The notes under the pieces are model-generated. The model ran no database searches. It was not told the DNA's origin and was given only the letters and a program-made list of their open reading frames with translations. DNA of 64,000 bases. Source: an uncultured Pseudodesulfovibrio sp. Lineage in GTDB: Bacteria > Desulfobacterota > Desulfovibrionia > Desulfovibrionales > Desulfovibrionaceae. Shown in pieces: positions 27,394-36,093 of the stretch. The position numbers and the translations under genes are program-made. Location of the stretch: the NCBI RefSeq assembly GCF_963662885.1, contig NZ_OY760065.1, forward strand, positions 10,001-74,000. The letters run 5' to 3'. Position 1 is the first letter of the stretch, and each line of letters begins with the position of its first letter.

Positions 27394-28182
27394 ATGCGAT
27401 ACCTATTTTTGATTATCCTGGCCGCCGCCTCGTTGCTCGGCGGCTGCGGCATGTGGGAATCCACCGCCGACTATACCAAAGAGACCTGGCAGACGACGCG
27501 TGATTTCATGGATCCGCCGCCGGTCATCGATACCGACAGCTACCAGTTCACCAACCCCAACCAGGAAAAGCTGGCCAAACTCATCTCTCCGGTGGATGGC
27601 CCGCTGACCTCCCTGATCCGGTTCGTGGACGACACCGACACTCTGCCCGGCATCGACTGGCTCGACCTGCTCATGGCCCGTTTTCCCTGGGTCGATAGGG
27701 TCCTGGTCACGGACGAGGAAGGGACCATCATTTTCATGCAGCCAGAACTGCCGGTCAAACGCATCAGCAAGCCGCTGGTTTTTGAAGGCGTCTGGCGCCA
27801 GGTCAGTCTGCTGACCGTGGTGGACTATTCCGAACTTGGTCCGGAGATGTATATCGGACGGCCCTATTTTCAGGATGTTCGTTTCGGCGGCCTGATCGGC
27901 GTGGGGTTCGATCCCCGGTCGCTCATGCGGCTTTGCCCGGATCCCAAGGCGCTTATCATCATTCATCCCGAGCATAACGTCTGGACCTTGGGCGCGGATG
28001 TGGACAAGGAGGCCCTGCTGGCCATTGACTGGAAGGATAAGCTCAAGAGCGAGGTCCACGGTCAGGTCAAGGCAGGCAACCGGTATTACACTTGGTTGAC
28101 CCGGTATGTGGGTAAGGATCAGTACATTTACGCTACGCAGAGCGTGGACCCCAACGCAGAGGGAAGCTGGTGGCCATTCTAG
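27394..28182 (+). CDS. Lipoprotein with Cache-like sensory fold, unknown function
   Basis: A 262-residue protein. The ATG at 27394 gives a short lipoprotein signal with lipobox LLGGC and Cys18 as the lipidated residue; an upstream ATG at 27376 is less likely. The core (about 75-190) has features of periplasmic Cache/PDC ligand domains, such as FPWVDRVLVTDEEGTIIF and YIGRPYFQDVRFGGLIGVGF. No membrane-spanning or signalling domain follows. It may be a solute-binding accessory or a sensor partner. The comparison with Cache domains is by eye. Confidence 0.75.
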   Translation: MRYLFLIILAAASLLGGCGMWESTADYTKETWQTTRDFMDPPPVIDTDSYQFTNPNQEKLAKLISPVDGPLTSLIRFVDDTDTLPGIDWLDLLMARFPWVDRVLVTDEEGTIIFMQPELPVKRISKPLVFEGVWRQVSLLTVVDYSELGPEMYIGRPYFQDVRFGGLIGVGFDPRSLMRLCPDPKALIIIHPEHNVWTLGADVDKEALLAIDWKDKLKSEVHGQVKAGNRYYTWLTRYVGKDQYIYATQSVDPNAEGSWWPF

Positions 28183-28211
28183 GGGCGCAAAACAAACGAG
28201 GGGGCAGACAA

Positions 28212-29243
28212 ATGTCGCAACAGGTAACCGTCACCGAGCATATTCTTCTGCATCAGAAGATGGTACCGGGGGCAACCGGCCAGTTTACGCGACTGTTCAA
28301 CGAACTCGTTCTCTCCGCCAAGATCATCGGCCGCGCCGTGAACAAGGCCGGCTTGGTGGACATTCTGGGGTTCACGGGCGACGTCAACGTTCAGGGCGAG
28401 GAAGTCAAGAAGCTCGACGAATACGCCAACCGTATTCTCATCCATCGGCTGGCCCGGTCTGGCGTGCTTTGCGCCATGGCGAGCGAGGAGAACGCGGACA
28501 TCATCGAGGTGCCGGAGTCCCTGCCTCGCGGGGAATACATCATCATCTTCGATCCGTTGGACGGTTCCTCGAACATCGACGTCAACGTCAATATCGGAAC
28601 CATCTTTTCTATCTTCAAGCGCAAAAGCGATCCGGACGCGGCGCTCATGTCCAGCGACGTGTTGCAGAAGGGCAGCGAACAGGTGGCCGCAGGCTATGTG
28701 CTCTATGGCTCTTCGACCATGCTGGTCTTCACCTGCGGCGATGGCGTTCACGGGTTCACCCTGGACCCGAGCGTGGGCGAATTTTTGCTCTCGCACCCGA
28801 ACATTCGCATTCCGGAGCAGGGTAAGATCTACTCCGTCAACGAGGGGTACGAGCGCTATTGGGACCGGCACACCAAAAAGGCGCTGGCCTATTTCAAGTC
28901 GCCCAAGAACGCTCTGCGCAAGCCTTATTCCGGCCGCTACATCGGTTCCCTGGTGGCGGATTTCCACCGCAATCTGCTTTACGGCGGCATTTTCATGTAC
29001 CCCGCCGACCTGCGGGACCCCAAGAAGCCCACGGGCAAGCTGCGGCTGACCTGCGAGTGCAACCCCATGGCCTTTCTCGCCGAACAGGCGGGCGGCATGG
29101 CCGTGGACGGCGTCAACCGGGTCATGGACATCGAACCCGATCATCTGCATCAGCGCATTCCCTTCTTCTGCGGTTCGCGCAATGACGTCCAGGTGGTCCA
29201 GGAAATCTTCGAATCCGAGTCCCGGAGAAAGAAGAACCGCTGA
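28212..29243 (+). CDS. fbp: Fructose-1,6-bisphosphatase, class I
   Basis: A 343-residue gluconeogenic phosphatase. The magnesium-binding core is clear: ASEENADIIEVP and FDPLDGSSNIDVNVNIGTIF. Later blocks YIGSLVADFHRNLLYGGIFMYP and KLRLTCECNPMAFLAEQAGG are also family-typical. The ATG at 28212 is chosen over the upstream open frame because it starts at the normal family position. Its stop codon overlaps the tsaD start by one base (TGATG), so translation is coupled. Confidence 0.96.
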   Translation: MSQQVTVTEHILLHQKMVPGATGQFTRLFNELVLSAKIIGRAVNKAGLVDILGFTGDVNVQGEEVKKLDEYANRILIHRLARSGVLCAMASEENADIIEVPESLPRGEYIIIFDPLDGSSNIDVNVNIGTIFSIFKRKSDPDAALMSSDVLQKGSEQVAAGYVLYGSSTMLVFTCGDGVHGFTLDPSVGEFLLSHPNIRIPEQGKIYSVNEGYERYWDRHTKKALAYFKSPKNALRKPYSGRYIGSLVADFHRNLLYGGIFMYPADLRDPKKPTGKLRLTCECNPMAFLAEQAGGMAVDGVNRVMDIEPDHLHQRIPFFCGSRNDVQVVQEIFESESRRKKNR

Positions 29244-30325
29244 TGCTCATCCTCGGTATCGAGACCTCCTGCGACGAGACTGCCGTAGCCCTGGTCCGCG
29301 ACGGTCGTCTACTGGGTCAGGAACTGGCCACCCAGGTGGACACGCATGCCCTGTTCGGCGGTGTGGTCCCTGAGATCGCGTCGCGGGAGCATCTGCGCGT
29401 CCTGCCCCGACTGTATCGGGAACTCATGCGCAAGACCGGCGTGGAGGCCTGCGATCTGGACGGCGTTGCCGTGGCTCGCGGTCCCGGCCTGCTCGGCAGC
29501 CTGTTGGTGGGCGTGAGCTTCGCCAAGGGATTGAGTCTTGCGAGCGGCGTGCCGTTGATCGGGGTCAACCACCTCTGGGCGCACTTGCTCGCGCCCGGTC
29601 TGGAAGGGGAACTGCGGTTTCCGGCCCTTGGTTTGCTCGTTTCTGGAGGACACACCCACACATATCTGATAGAGTCGCCCACTGAGTTCACGTTGCTCGG
29701 GCGGACTCTGGACGACGCTGCGGGTGAGGCCTTCGACAAGACCGCGAAGATGATGAATTTCCCTTATCCCGGAGGACGGTATATCGACGAGCTGGCCCAG
29801 GAGGCCGAGCCGGACACGGGGCTGTTTCCCCGGCCGTACATCGATAACCCTACTCTGGACTTCAGCTTCAGCGGGCTGAAGACCGCGGTGGCCAACCATG
29901 TGGCCGACCACCCGGAGCTGATTTTTGAAACCATGGCCGATCCGCAGGCAGTGGCGGATTTGCCCGCCGAGCGCCGGGCCGCTCTGGCCCGCGTATGCGC
30001 CTCCTTCAACTGGAGCGTGGCGGACACTTTACGGATCAAGGTCGAGCGCGCCCTGAACCATGCGGGCAAGGTCAAAAGCCTGATCGTAGCCGGTGGCGTG
30101 GCCGCCAACACGGGCGTGCGAGAGGCCATGCGCGGTGTAGCGCAGGGCAGGGGCCTTGAGTTGACTCTGCCTGGACTTTCCCTGTGTACCGACAATGGAG
30201 CCATGATCGCCCATGCCGGTTGGCTGTTGGCCAGGGAAGGCCTGAGGCACAGCCTCGACCTCGAAGCCATACCCCGGGGGCGTATCGTTCCGCTGGACTG
30301 GGAGCAGGCCGCGCCGCAGGTGTGA
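29243..30325 (+). CDS. tsaD: tRNA N6-adenosine threonylcarbamoyltransferase TsaD
   Basis: A 360-residue enzyme that, with TsaB and TsaE, transfers threonylcarbamoyl to A37 of ANN-decoding tRNAs. ILGIETSCDETAVA opens the protein. The metal-binding His110 and His114 lie in GVNHLWAHLLAP. LVSGGHTHTYL and GEAFDKTAKMMNFPYPGG, then SFSGLKTAV and VAGGVAANTGVRE, complete the ASKHA-type core. The start overlaps the fbp stop. A promoter for trxA follows, so the operon probably ends here. Confidence 0.96.
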   Translation: MLILGIETSCDETAVALVRDGRLLGQELATQVDTHALFGGVVPEIASREHLRVLPRLYRELMRKTGVEACDLDGVAVARGPGLLGSLLVGVSFAKGLSLASGVPLIGVNHLWAHLLAPGLEGELRFPALGLLVSGGHTHTYLIESPTEFTLLGRTLDDAAGEAFDKTAKMMNFPYPGGRYIDELAQEAEPDTGLFPRPYIDNPTLDFSFSGLKTAVANHVADHPELIFETMADPQAVADLPAERRAALARVCASFNWSVADTLRIKVERALNHAGKVKSLIVAGGVAANTGVREAMRGVAQGRGLELTLPGLSLCTDNGAMIAHAGWLLAREGLRHSLDLEAIPRGRIVPLDWEQAAPQV

Positions 30326-30350
30326 GAGTGGTGAAAATTCCCGCCACTCC

Positions 30351-30380
30351 TTGACAGTAGGGTACATGCGGACCTATTTT
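30351..30380 (+). promoter_or_regulatory. Candidate sigma-70 promoter of trxA-trxB
   Basis: TTGACA (30351-30356) and TATTTT (30375-30380) are 18 bases apart, about 98 bases before the trxA start. The -35 box is perfect. The leader between holds a G+C-rich stretch but no known riboswitch. Confidence 0.55.
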
Positions 30381-30478
30381 AAATAAATTGCAAAAACAAT
30401 TGCGGCATCGCGCCGCTCCGGCTTTGCCGGTCCAAAAGAATACAAAGGCCGTTGGCCGAGTAAAAAAAGGAGAACTTC

Positions 30479-30799
30479 ATGGCGAATCAGATCACCGACG
30501 GTAGTTTTGAGCAGGACGTTCTGCAGAGCGACATCCCGGTCCTTATTGATTTCTGGGCCCCCTGGTGCGGTCCGTGTCGTGCCATGGGTCCCGTCATCGA
30601 CGAGTTGGCCGAAGAGTTCGACGGCCAGGTCAAGATCGTCAAGATGAACGTTGACGAAAACTCCGCCACTCCGGGCAAGTACGGTATCCGCGCCATCCCC
30701 ACCCTGATCCTGTTCAAGGGCGGCGAAGTCGTAGACCAGTCCACCGGTGCCGTTTCCAAAAGCAGCATCAAGGAAATGATCACGAAAAAGGCGCTGTAA
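30479..30799 (+). CDS. trxA: Thioredoxin
   Basis: A 106-residue cytoplasmic thioredoxin with the classic active site WAPWCGPCRAM (Cys30 and Cys33), the cis-proline block IRAIPTLILFKGG and the usual length. It reduces protein disulfides using electrons from the reductase encoded three bases downstream. The start follows AAGGAG. Confidence 0.97.
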   Translation: MANQITDGSFEQDVLQSDIPVLIDFWAPWCGPCRAMGPVIDELAEEFDGQVKIVKMNVDENSATPGKYGIRAIPTLILFKGGEVVDQSTGAVSKSSIKEMITKKAL

Positions 30800-30802
30800 T
30801 CG

Positions 30803-31720
30803 ATGAAATCTTATGACGCCGTAGTCATAGGGGGCGGCCCGGCAGGAATGACGGCTGCCCTTTATCTTTTACGGGCCGGTGTTAAGACCGCCATGATCGA
30901 GAAGCTGGCCCCGGGAGGTCAGGTTCTTATGACCTCGGAGATCGAGAACTACCCCGGTTTTCCCAAGGGCCTGCAAGGCTGGGAGCTGGCGGACAAGTTC
31001 GCCAATCATCTCGAGGACTATGACTTGCACCGGATCAACGACGAAGTCCGCGAGATCAAGGTCGGCTCTCCCATACACACCATCGTGGTGGGTGACGAGG
31101 AGATCGAGGCCAAGACCGTGGTGCTGGCCACCGGTTCCCGCTACCGCAAGCTCGGCGTGCCCGGCGAGGAGCGCCTGCTCGGACGGGGTGTGTCCTATTG
31201 CGCCCTGTGCGACGGCAACTTCTTCCGTGGGCGGGACGTAGCCGTCATCGGGGGCGGAAACTCCGCCCTCGAAGAGGCCTTGTACCTGGCTCGTTTGGTG
31301 AACAAGGTCTACCTCGTTCATCGGCGCCAGGAATTCCGCGGCCACCGCTGTTATCAGAACAAGTGCTTCACCCACGAGAAGATCGAGGTCATCCGTAACA
31401 AGGTGGTCGAGGAGATCGTGGGCGAAAGCGATGTGGAAGCCCTGGCTCTGCGTGATGTCGCCAGCGGCGAGCAGTCTCAGATCAAACTCGACGGAGTGTT
31501 TGTCTTCGTCGGATTCGAGCCGATCATGGACTTTGTGCCCAAGGCCATCGAGATGGTTCCAAACGGTGTCGTGACCGACGTGGAGATGTGCACCAATGTG
31601 CCCGGCATCTTCGCTGCCGGCGACATCCGTGCCAAGCAGTGCCGCCAGGTGGCTTCCGCCGTTGGCGATGGGGCGACCGCCGCCACTTCCGCCTTTTCCT
31701 ATCTTGAGAAATTGGACTAG
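30803..31720 (+). CDS. trxB: Thioredoxin-disulfide reductase
   Basis: A 305-residue FAD enzyme. The FAD motif is VVIGGGPAGMTAALY (8-22). The redox site is Cys133-Ala-Leu-Cys136, slightly different from the common CATC or CAVC. The second dinucleotide motif GGGNSALEEA and the HRRQEFR block, which contacts the NADPH phosphate, indicate NADPH use. Ala-Gly-Asp near the end (IFAAGDIRAKQCRQ) is the second FAD contact. It is co-transcribed with trxA, with bamD eight bases after. Confidence 0.95.
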   Translation: MKSYDAVVIGGGPAGMTAALYLLRAGVKTAMIEKLAPGGQVLMTSEIENYPGFPKGLQGWELADKFANHLEDYDLHRINDEVREIKVGSPIHTIVVGDEEIEAKTVVLATGSRYRKLGVPGEERLLGRGVSYCALCDGNFFRGRDVAVIGGGNSALEEALYLARLVNKVYLVHRRQEFRGHRCYQNKCFTHEKIEVIRNKVVEEIVGESDVEALALRDVASGEQSQIKLDGVFVFVGFEPIMDFVPKAIEMVPNGVVTDVEMCTNVPGIFAAGDIRAKQCRQVASAVGDGATAATSAFSYLEKLD

Positions 31721-31728
31721 GAGTCCTC

Positions 31729-32457
31729 ATGCGTCGATTAATGGCCCCCGTCCTTGTCGTTCTCCTGTTGTCCCTTTCAGGGTGCATCTGGATCGACAGC
31801 TACTTTCTGCCACCGCCCGAGGATACGGCCCAGGAGCTGTACGAGGCGGGCATGGCGGCCATGGACGAGAAGGACTATGGGGACGCCCAGGATTACTTCT
31901 CGAAGCTCAAGGATCGTTTCCCCTTCAGTCCGTATTCCCTGAAGGGCGAACTGGCCCTTGGTGATGCCTACTTCCTGGATGCAGACTATATCCACGCTTT
32001 GGAGTCCTACAAGGAATTCGAGGCGTTGCATCCCAGCAATGAAAACATTCCCTACGTGCTCTATCAGATCGCCAACACCAACGTGTCGATGTTCAAGACC
32101 ATCGACAGGCGGCAGGAAAACGTCAAGGAAGGGCTGGAATATCTTTACCGGCTGGTAGAGACCTATCCCAAGTCCGAATATGCCGAGGCGGCCAAGGACA
32201 TGATCCTCAAGAGCCGCCGTATCCTGGCTGAGCACGAGATTTTCGTGGCTGACTTCTTCTGGCGCACGGAACAGTACGGTCCGGCCTGGCACCGCTATCA
32301 GTATGTTGTTGAGAATTTCTCGGACATCCCTGAGTTGCGCGATTATGCCATCAAACGGGCCGAATATTCCTACTTCGAATACCAGAAGACCCTGTCCGAA
32401 GATGAGCGCGAGCGTATCCAGGGGAGTTGGAAACGCTGGCTCCAGCAGTGGCTCTAA
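31729..32457 (+). CDS. bamD: Outer-membrane assembly lipoprotein BamD
   Basis: A 242-residue lipoprotein. The signal ends in LSLSGC, making Cys19 the lipidated residue. About five TPR-like helix pairs follow (AQELYEAGMAAMDEKDYGDA, then YSLKGELALGDAYFLDADY and YLYRLVETYPKSEYAEAA), as in BamD. It works with BamA to insert outer-membrane beta-barrels, so the organism is diderm. It lies close behind trxB. Confidence 0.92.
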   Translation: MRRLMAPVLVVLLLSLSGCIWIDSYFLPPPEDTAQELYEAGMAAMDEKDYGDAQDYFSKLKDRFPFSPYSLKGELALGDAYFLDADYIHALESYKEFEALHPSNENIPYVLYQIANTNVSMFKTIDRRQENVKEGLEYLYRLVETYPKSEYAEAAKDMILKSRRILAEHEIFVADFFWRTEQYGPAWHRYQYVVENFSDIPELRDYAIKRAEYSYFEYQKTLSEDERERIQGSWKRWLQQWL

Positions 32458-32491
32458 GCACTGCCCAACCCTTCAAACGTTGGTCGTTCCC

Positions 32492-33355
32492 ATGCCCGAC
32501 ACCGTGCTGTCTCTGTCTGAACTGATTGGCGAGTCCCAGGTGGACGACGCTCTGTTCGCGCAAGCCTACGCGGAATCCGCGGACCAGGAACGCGCTCTGA
32601 TGAAGACCTGCATCGCTCGGCTGTATAATTGGTATGGCCCGAGCAAGGACACGGCTTGCGAAGTCGCCAGGCGCTGGCGGGGAGGGTTCGGTTCGGTGAG
32701 CCGGTCCGCGCCCGTGGATGTCGCCCTGGTCCTTTTCGACGATACGTGCGTGTCTCCGGCCCGTCTGCTGGCCGCTCTGGTGCCCGCCATTGCCTGCGGC
32801 GTGCCCAATGTCCTGGCCGTTCGTGTGGACGGCAAGGGGGACTGGGCTCCTCCGCTGCTTACGGCCATGGAGTTGGCCGGACAGGAGCTGGTGGCCGATC
32901 TGACCGGGAAGGGCGTGTCCGTCCTGCTCGACAAGGTGGCCGATGCCGGAGCGAAAGGGGCCGTCGTGGACCTGACCGGACGACCCGGCCTGTGTGCCGG
33001 GCGAAACGATCTGGCCGTGTACTGCCCGGACTTTGACCGCAGCGCGTCCATATTTCTGGACGAGCCTGACACCTTTGATCTTGATGCCCTGTCCTTCATA
33101 CATCCCGACATGGAGTTCACTGTGTTCGGGGCCGAGGTTCCTCTGCCGGATGGCTTTGTCTCTGGCAGTGAGGATTTTCAGGCCTTCCTGACCTCGGTTC
33201 GCAACGTGGCATTTGTCCCTGCCGACCGGATCGGCGACGCTCTCGGCCATGCCCGGCTTGTTCTTGGGCCCGGCCAGGAGGGGTGCTGGGTCTGGCCAGA
33301 ACTACTTCCCGGATTCTTCCTTTTTCATAGAACCGCCTGGACCATCGGAGACTGA
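32492..33355 (+). CDS. Unknown protein with possible histidinol-dehydrogenase-like fold
   Basis: About 287 residues from the ATG at 32492, which lacks a good Shine-Dalgarno. The open frame extends back into bamD, so the start is tentative. The middle reads DVALVLFDDTCVSPARLLAA then PAIACGVPNVLAVRV, followed by LTAMELAGQEL. This order of blocks recalls the HisD/ALDH-type Rossmann region, but the HisD catalytic His and zinc residues are not evident. It is probably not a histidine-synthesis enzyme. It ends two bases before the EF-G gene. Confidence 0.55.
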   Translation: MPDTVLSLSELIGESQVDDALFAQAYAESADQERALMKTCIARLYNWYGPSKDTACEVARRWRGGFGSVSRSAPVDVALVLFDDTCVSPARLLAALVPAIACGVPNVLAVRVDGKGDWAPPLLTAMELAGQELVADLTGKGVSVLLDKVADAGAKGAVVDLTGRPGLCAGRNDLAVYCPDFDRSASIFLDEPDTFDLDALSFIHPDMEFTVFGAEVPLPDGFVSGSEDFQAFLTSVRNVAFVPADRIGDALGHARLVLGPGQEGCWVWPELLPGFFLFHRTAWTIGD

Positions 33356-33357
33356 TC

Positions 33358-35409
33358 GTGAGCAAGAGCAACGCCCCTTCGGCGAAGGTTCTCGGCAACC
33401 TCCGCAATATCGGCATCATCGCGCATATCGATGCCGGTAAGACCACGTTGACGGAAAGAATTCTCTACTATTCCGGAAAGATCCACCGTATCGGCGAGGT
33501 CCATGAGGGTACGGCCACCATGGACTACATGCCCGAGGAGCAGGAGCGCGGCATCACCATTACTTCGGCCGTGACCTCCTGCCAGTGGGATCCGTGCATG
33601 ATCAATATCATCGACACCCCCGGGCATGTGGATTTCACAATCGAAGTGGAGCGCTCCCTGCGTGTGCTCGACGGAGCCGTGGGCGTGTTCTGCGGGGTCA
33701 GCGGTGTGGAACCGCAGTCCGAGACCGTTTGGCGGCAATCCGAATCCTACCACGTGCCGAAGCTGGCTTTTGTCAACAAGATGGACAGGCTGGGCGCGGA
33801 CTTCGAGAGCGTGCTCGATGACATGGTCCGCAAACTGCGGGCCAACCCTGTGGCCGTCCAGTATCCGGATGGCGAAGGGCAGGAATTTTCCGGCGTGTTC
33901 GATCTGGCGACCATGGAGCGGCTCGAGTTCGACCAGGCCTCCAGCGGGGCCACCTATGAACGTCGGCCCGTGACGGATGAGGAACAGGAGCGTATCTCGC
34001 CCTGGCGCGACAAGCTTATCGAGGCCGCAGCGGAAGAGGACGAGGAAATCCTCGATCTCTACCTGTCCGGCGAGGATGTGCCGGAGGCCAAGATCCACGC
34101 GGCCCTGCGCAAAGCAACCCTGGCGCGCAAGATAGTGCCCGTCCTGGTCGGGTCGGCGCTCAAGAACATCGGCGTGCAGCCGGTGCTCGATGCGGTTTGC
34201 CGTTACCTGCCCAGCCCGTTGGACGTTCCGCCAGCCACCGGCGTGGATCCGGTTACGCACAAGAAAAAACATTTTGAAGTCTCCTCCAAGGAGCCGCTGT
34301 CCGCACTGGTTTTCAAGGTGGCCATGGATTCCGGCCGCAAGCTGGCCATGATGCGTATCTATTCCGGGCGTATCGAGGCTGGGGGGGCCGTGTACAACGT
34401 CACCCAGGATCAGGACGAGCGCGTGGCCCGGTTGTTCCGTCTGCACGCAGGCCGCAAGGAAAAGATCGACACGGCGTTCGCTGGCGACATGGTGGCTGCG
34501 GCGGGTATGAAGTTTGCCCGTACCGGTGACACCCTGTGCGACAGGCAGTCACCCGTCATCCTTGAGCAGATCGCGGATTACAAGCCGGTCATCTCCCTGG
34601 CCATCGAACCGCGCAATACCGAGGAAGCCGACAAGCTGGACGAGGTGCTGGAAAAATATCTTCTCGAAGATCCGACTCTTGAGTTGAAGCGCGACGAGGA
34701 TACCGGGCAGATCATTCTTTCCGGCATGGGCGAATTGCACCTTGAAGTCATTCTGGAACGGCTCAGGCGCGAGTACAAGCTCGAACCCCGCGCGGGCAAG
34801 CCGCAGGTTGTGTATCAGGAGACGATCGGCGCCAAGGCGACGAGCAAGGGCGAATTCCGCCGGGAGCTCGGTGAAGTCATGCATTTCGGCGGTGTGGAGC
34901 TCTCTGTCGAGCCGCTTCCCCGTGACAAGGAACGGTCCATTTCCTTTGAGGTGGACAGCGAGGCTTGGCCCGATGCCTGGCTGCAGGCGGTCGAGGAAGG
35001 CATTGCCGATGGTTTGCAGAGCGGCGTAATCCGGGGCTATCCGGTGCAGAACGTCCGTGTACGAGTACTCGGTCTGGAGCGCAGGGAAGGCGAATCCAGC
35101 CCGGTGGGCTACCGCATGGCTGCGGCCATGGCCCTGAAGGATGCGTTATCCCAGGCGGATCCCAAGCTGATGGAACCGATCATGTGGGTGGAGATATCCG
35201 TACCCGAGGAGTTTGTCGGTGACGTCGTGGGCCTGCTCGGTTCAAAGGGGGCCAAGATCGAGAACATGATCGATCGGGCCGGACTCAAGATCGTCCAGGG
35301 ATTGGCTCCGCTAGGGAAACTGTTCGGCTTTTCCACGGACCTGCGTTCGGCCACCCAGGGACGCGCCGGGTTCCTGATGAAATTTTCACGTTTTGACGTC
35401 CTGGAGTAG
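33358..35409 (+). CDS. Elongation factor G
   Basis: A 683-residue translational GTPase with a GTG start. G1 is AHIDAGKTT, G2 RGITITSA, G3 DTPGHVDF and G4 NKMD. The domain III to V order follows, with GMGELHLEVILERLRREY in domain III and GYPVQNVRVRVL in IV. The length is normal. Because it is not beside rpsL, rpsG or tuf, it is probably a second EF-G paralogue, perhaps with a ribosome-recycling or stress role, but sequence alone does not settle that. A DUF2062 gene follows three bases later. Confidence 0.9.
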   Translation: MSKSNAPSAKVLGNLRNIGIIAHIDAGKTTLTERILYYSGKIHRIGEVHEGTATMDYMPEEQERGITITSAVTSCQWDPCMINIIDTPGHVDFTIEVERSLRVLDGAVGVFCGVSGVEPQSETVWRQSESYHVPKLAFVNKMDRLGADFESVLDDMVRKLRANPVAVQYPDGEGQEFSGVFDLATMERLEFDQASSGATYERRPVTDEEQERISPWRDKLIEAAAEEDEEILDLYLSGEDVPEAKIHAALRKATLARKIVPVLVGSALKNIGVQPVLDAVCRYLPSPLDVPPATGVDPVTHKKKHFEVSSKEPLSALVFKVAMDSGRKLAMMRIYSGRIEAGGAVYNVTQDQDERVARLFRLHAGRKEKIDTAFAGDMVAAAGMKFARTGDTLCDRQSPVILEQIADYKPVISLAIEPRNTEEADKLDEVLEKYLLEDPTLELKRDEDTGQIILSGMGELHLEVILERLRREYKLEPRAGKPQVVYQETIGAKATSKGEFRRELGEVMHFGGVELSVEPLPRDKERSISFEVDSEAWPDAWLQAVEEGIADGLQSGVIRGYPVQNVRVRVLGLERREGESSPVGYRMAAAMALKDALSQADPKLMEPIMWVEISVPEEFVGDVVGLLGSKGAKIENMIDRAGLKIVQGLAPLGKLFGFSTDLRSATQGRAGFLMKFSRFDVLE

Positions 35410-35412
35410 GGT

Positions 35413-35952
35413 TTGGCCGAGAGGAAAAGTTGCAGGACGCCTTCGGACAAGCCGTCCGACAGGTCCTTCAGAAATTGGTGGAAGGGAAGCAAGCGCTGGA
35501 TGCGGTACTGGTATCTGCGCATCATGCGTCAGAACTCTTCCCCCAAAAACCTGGCCGCCGCCTGCGCACTGGGCATGTTCATCGGCGCGCTGCCCATCAT
35601 TCCCTTCCAATCGGTAGTGGTCATCGCCCTTGCTTTTGTCCTGCGGGTCAACAAGTTGGCGGCCTGGCTGGCCACCTGTTACTCCAACGCGGCCACCATG
35701 GTCCCGTTCTACTATTTTCTCTTTCAGGTGGGCCAGGCGGTCACTCCTTTTCAGAATGTAGCCTTTGACCCGGACAAGCTGCGCATGGTCGATATGATCC
35801 ACGCAGGCTGGCAGGTCTTTGGAGTCATGTTCGCGGGAGGGCTGGCCTTCGGCATACCGGCCACTATCTTCACCTATTTCTTTTCCCTGTTCGCCATTCG
35901 GCGCTATCGCAAGCGCCGGGCTGTTCGTATTCTGCGTAAGCGCGAGGAATAG
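35413..35952 (+). CDS. DUF2062 membrane protein
   Basis: A 179-residue protein with a TTG start preceded by GGAG. After a basic, Trp-rich N-terminus come the DUF2062 features: SPKNLAAACALGMFIGALPI, then NAATMVPFYYF, and two to three hydrophobic segments, ending in a basic tail (RRYRKRRAVRILRKREE). The function is unknown. It is probably co-transcribed with the EF-G gene. Confidence 0.82.
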   Translation: MAERKSCRTPSDKPSDRSFRNWWKGSKRWMRYWYLRIMRQNSSPKNLAAACALGMFIGALPIIPFQSVVVIALAFVLRVNKLAAWLATCYSNAATMVPFYYFLFQVGQAVTPFQNVAFDPDKLRMVDMIHAGWQVFGVMFAGGLAFGIPATIFTYFFSLFAIRRYRKRRAVRILRKREE

Positions 35953-36093
35953 CAGCCGTCCTTTCCTCCTCGCACGGCAGAACGAGACAGACTTTTTCGG
36001 CCTATAATTGCCATTGACCTCAAAGAGAGGTAATGGAGGGCCGGTATATGTTTCTCAATTCGCCATCCACCGCATTGCACGGGAGCCTGATAA

